The notes under the pieces are model-generated. The model was given only the letters and a program-made list of their open reading frames with translations, was not told the origin of the DNA and did not search any database. From the NCBI GenBank assembly GCA_963850095.1, contig CAWKJX010000012.1, positions 379,972 through 443,971 of the forward strand: a stretch of DNA of 64,000 nucleotides. The letters run 5' to 3'. Positions 61,796 through 64,000 of this stretch are shown piece after piece. This stretch comes from Bog-473 sp963850095 (GTDB lineage Bacteria; Actinomycetota; Acidimicrobiia; Acidimicrobiales; RAAP-2). The translations under genes were made by a program, and so were the position numbers. Positions within the stretch are counted from its first letter, which is position 1. Every line of letters starts with the position of its first letter.

Positions 61796-63220
61796 ATGGC
61801 GCCGCGCGTCTTCGCCGCCGTAGACCTGGGCGCGTCGGGCGGGCGCGTCGTGGCCGGCCTGGTCGAGGGCGGGGCGCTCTCGGTGGACGCCGTGCACCGC
61901 TTCCCCAACGGCGCCCGCGAGGTGGACGGCCGGCTGCGCTGGCCCGTGTCCCGACTCTACGACGAGGTGCTGACAGGACTGGGCACGCTGGCCGAGCGCT
62001 ATCCGCAGGTGGAGTCGATCGGCATCGACACCTGGGGCGTCGACTACGGCTTGCTCGATGCAGAGGGCCGGCTGCTGGCCGAGCCCACGTCGTACCGGGA
62101 CGACCGCACGGCCAAGGTGGTGGACGCGGTGCACGCCCTCGTGCCGCCCGACGAGCTCTTCGCGCACAACGGGCTGCAGTTCCTCCCCTTCTCCACCCTT
62201 TACCAGTTGGCGAGCGAGCGCCGCGGCCCGATATGGCCTCAGGCGACGGCCCTCGCCCTGCTGCCCGACCTGCTGGCCTACTGGCTGACCGGCGAGCTGC
62301 GCACGGAGCGCACCAACGCATCCACCACGGGACTGCTCGACGTGCGTTCCGGCGAGTGGTCGCTCGAGCTGGTCTCACGCCTGGGGCTGCGTGCCGAGCT
62401 GCTCACGCCGCTGGTGTCGGCGGGGACGGTCCTCGGACCGATGCGGGCCGAGTTGCGGGAGCGGCTGAACCTGCCGGCCGGCGTCGTGGTCACCACGGTG
62501 GGCTCGCACGACACCGCGTCGGCCGTGGCCGGCGTGCCCGCCACCACCGACCGCTTCGCCTACGTCTCGAGCGGCACGTGGTCGCTCGTCGGCGTGGAGT
62601 TGGCCGCCGGTCCCGTCCTCACCGAGGCGGCGCGCCGGGAGAACTTCACCAACGAGCTCGGGGTGGACGACCGGATCCGCTTCCTGCGCAACACCGGCGG
62701 CCTCTGGCTGCTGCAGGAGTCGCTGCGTGCTTGGGCCGAGCGGGGCGAGGAGCACGACCTGAACCGGCTGCTCGGCGAGGCGGCGAGCTTGCCCGCCGGC
62801 GGCGCGCTGATCGACGTGGACGATGCCTCGTTCCTGGCTCCGGGCCCGATGCCCGAGCGCATCGCCGCCGGCGCGGTGGGCGCCGGTTTCGCCGCCCCGG
62901 TGGGTCCGGCCCAGACGGTGCGCTGCGTGGTCGACTCCTTGGCCCGGGCCTACGCCGACGGCGTCCGCAGGGGGGCCGAGCTGTCCGGTGGCGTGGTCGA
63001 CGTCGTCCACCTGGTCGGCGGTGGCTCCCAGAACGCCCTGCTCGGCCAGGCCACCGCCGACGCGGCAGGCCTGCCGGTGCTGGCCGGTCCGGCCGAGGCG
63101 ACGGCGATCGGGAACGTCCTCGTGCAGGCCCGCGCCCACGGGGCCATCGCCGATTCGCTCGACGGGGCGCGGGCACTGGTGGCGGCCAGCACGGCACTCC
63201 GGAGGTACGAACCAGCATGA
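61796..63220 (+). CDS. rhaB: Rhamnulokinase (FGGY family)
   Basis: The 474-residue kinase phosphorylates L-rhamnulose. It has the rhamnulokinase-type start FAAVDLGASGGRVVAGLVEG, IGIDTWGVDYGLLDAEG, LPDLLAYWLTGELRTERTNA, VGSHDTASAVAGVPA, FAYVSSGTWSLVGVE and FTNELGVDDRIRFLRNTGGL, which separate RhaB from xylulokinases. The length is normal and the frame intact, in contrast with the xylulokinase at 8319. The stop overlaps the DeoR ATG by four bases. With RhaI and RhaEW it completes rhamnose breakdown to dihydroxyacetone phosphate and lactate. Confidence 0.95.
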   Translation: MAPRVFAAVDLGASGGRVVAGLVEGGALSVDAVHRFPNGAREVDGRLRWPVSRLYDEVLTGLGTLAERYPQVESIGIDTWGVDYGLLDAEGRLLAEPTSYRDDRTAKVVDAVHALVPPDELFAHNGLQFLPFSTLYQLASERRGPIWPQATALALLPDLLAYWLTGELRTERTNASTTGLLDVRSGEWSLELVSRLGLRAELLTPLVSAGTVLGPMRAELRERLNLPAGVVVTTVGSHDTASAVAGVPATTDRFAYVSSGTWSLVGVELAAGPVLTEAARRENFTNELGVDDRIRFLRNTGGLWLLQESLRAWAERGEEHDLNRLLGEAASLPAGGALIDVDDASFLAPGPMPERIAAGAVGAGFAAPVGPAQTVRCVVDSLARAYADGVRRGAELSGGVVDVVHLVGGGSQNALLGQATADAAGLPVLAGPAEATAIGNVLVQARAHGAIADSLDGARALVAASTALRRYEPA

Positions 63221-63960
63221 GCGTCGATGCCTTCGACCGCCTGGAGCGGATCTGCGACAAGATCGACGCGGTCGGCCGGGTCAAAGTGATCGACCTGGCC
63301 GTCGACCTGGCGGTCAGCGAGATGACAATCCGGCGCGACCTCGACACCCTCGCCGAGCAGGGCCGGGTGCGCCGGGTGCGCGGCGGCGCGTTGGCCCTGG
63401 GCCCCCAGCGCTACTCCGAACGCTTCGGCGTACAGGCCAGGGCCAAGGAGCGCATCGCAGCCAAGCTGGCATCGCTCGTACCCGAATCGGGTGCCATCGG
63501 GATCGACGCCTCGTCCACCCTGCAGCGCCTGGCCACGTCCATCACCGGGGCACGCCAGCTCACCGTGGCGACCAACGGGCTCGAAGCCTTCAACGCCCTG
63601 CGGGAGCGCTCCGGCGTGACCGTCCTCCTGACGGGGGGCCAGCACGACCCGCGGACCGACAGCCTGGTCGGGCCGCTCGCCACCCGTTCGGCGCGGGACC
63701 TGGCGCTCGACCGCCTCTTCCTGTCCGCCGCCGGGCTGACGCCCGAAGGCACCACCGAGGCCACGCTGGAGGAAGCGGAGGCGAAGCTGGCGCTGGCCGG
63801 GGTGAGCGCGGAGATCGTGGTGGCCGTCGACCACAGCAAGCTGGGGCGCCAGGGCGTAGCGCGGTGCCTGTCCCTGGACCGGCTCGACGTGCTGGTGACC
63901 GACCTCGATCCCAAAGACGCCGTCCTGGCCGCCTTCCGGCGCCACGTCAAAGTGCTGTAG
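63217..63960 (+). CDS. DeoR-family transcriptional regulator
   Basis: The 247-residue regulator has a DeoR helix-turn-helix (VKVIDLAVDLAVSEMTIRRD; LDTLAEQGRVRRVRGGAL) and a DeoRC sugar-phosphate-sensing domain (GAIGIDASSTLQRLATSITG; DRLFLSAAGLTPEGTTEATL; VAVDHSKLGRQGVARC). The ATG overlaps the rhaB stop. It probably represses the rhamnose operon until a phosphorylated intermediate accumulates, acting on a site such as the inverted repeat at 58534; the target is inferred. The 40 bases that follow to the window end start with AGGAG but no gene start is visible. Confidence 0.93.
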   Translation: MSVDAFDRLERICDKIDAVGRVKVIDLAVDLAVSEMTIRRDLDTLAEQGRVRRVRGGALALGPQRYSERFGVQARAKERIAAKLASLVPESGAIGIDASSTLQRLATSITGARQLTVATNGLEAFNALRERSGVTVLLTGGQHDPRTDSLVGPLATRSARDLALDRLFLSAAGLTPEGTTEATLEEAEAKLALAGVSAEIVVAVDHSKLGRQGVARCLSLDRLDVLVTDLDPKDAVLAAFRRHVKVL

Positions 63961-64000
63961 AGGAGCTCGACCACGGGCTGGCGGGAAGAGCGCCGCCCTG

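Noticed and set aside
1..64000. CRISPR arrays, tRNA/rRNA genes, insertion sequences, toxin-antitoxin or phage modules
   Set aside because: I looked for regularly spaced repeats, cloverleaf-like segments, transposase motifs and small paired genes and saw none that could be supported.

Overview
The window is high-GC DNA with tightly packed operons, many GTG starts and 1-4 base stop/start overlaps. It encodes F420-type oxidoreductases (luciferase-like and PPOX families), paired acyl-CoA dehydrogenase subunits, CaiB-type CoA transferases, soluble P450s and a KshB-like reductase. This points to Actinomycetota, tentatively an environmental (Acidimicrobiia-like) lineage; no rRNA or other taxonomic marker is present. 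I see no tRNA, rRNA, CRISPR array, transposase, phage gene or transporter, and no gene-free stretch longer than 300 bases.

Layout. (1) 1-16.35 kb is a sugar-use island of visibly lower GC than what follows. It holds a shikimate-kinase-fold kinase, beta-glucuronidase, a LacI regulator, fructuronate reductase (UxuB) and a LarA-family nickel-pincer racemase/epimerase homologue. These are followed by a D-xylose/dihydrodiol dehydrogenase-like protein, xylose isomerase, xylulokinase and a second LacI. A minus-strand operon then encodes a GH2 beta-galactosidase-like enzyme, a GalT-like uridylyltransferase, an inositol-monophosphatase-family phosphatase and a GHMP kinase that resembles plant L-arabinokinase. 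(2) 16.39-28.6 kb is a catabolic block: SDR, TauD-type dioxygenase, unusual amidohydrolase, CMD protein and hydroxyacid dehydrogenase on the minus strand; LLM oxidoreductase, SnoaL-like protein, a two-subunit acyl-CoA dehydrogenase, aldehyde dehydrogenase, flavin/ferredoxin reductase and double-hotdog protein on the plus strand. (3) 28.6-30.5 kb is a low-GC GH43 gene between 41-bp near-identical direct repeats. (4) 30.7-58.4 kb is more degradative functions (Rieske oxygenase, three P450s, CoA transferases, CoA ligases, acyl-CoA dehydrogenases, enoyl-CoA hydratases, lyase, regulators) interrupted by a GH78 alpha-L-rhamnosidase and a GH3 glucosidase. (5) 58.5-63.96 kb is a complete L-rhamnose operon: RhaI isomerase, RhaEW aldolase/lactaldehyde dehydrogenase fusion, RhaB kinase, DeoR regulator.

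How it works together. Five glycoside hydrolases without visible signal peptides suggest that imported glycosides (glucuronides, galactosides, xylosides/arabinosides, rhamnosides, glucosides) are trimmed in the cytoplasm. The sugars would go through dedicated kinases and isomerases, and the aglycones, perhaps terpenoid or steroid-like, would go through P450/Rieske oxidation and CoA-dependent beta-oxidation. This coupling of deglycosylation and aglycone breakdown is inference from gene order.

Eight genes or gene ends are interrupted by single-base frameshifts (LarA-like; XylA twice; XylB twice; ferredoxin reductase; one acyl-CoA dehydrogenase; GH3), at least four of them in or next to short homopolymers. 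Restoring one base at each makes every gene full length, so I annotate them as single genes and regard assembly or sequencing error as at least as likely as real decay.
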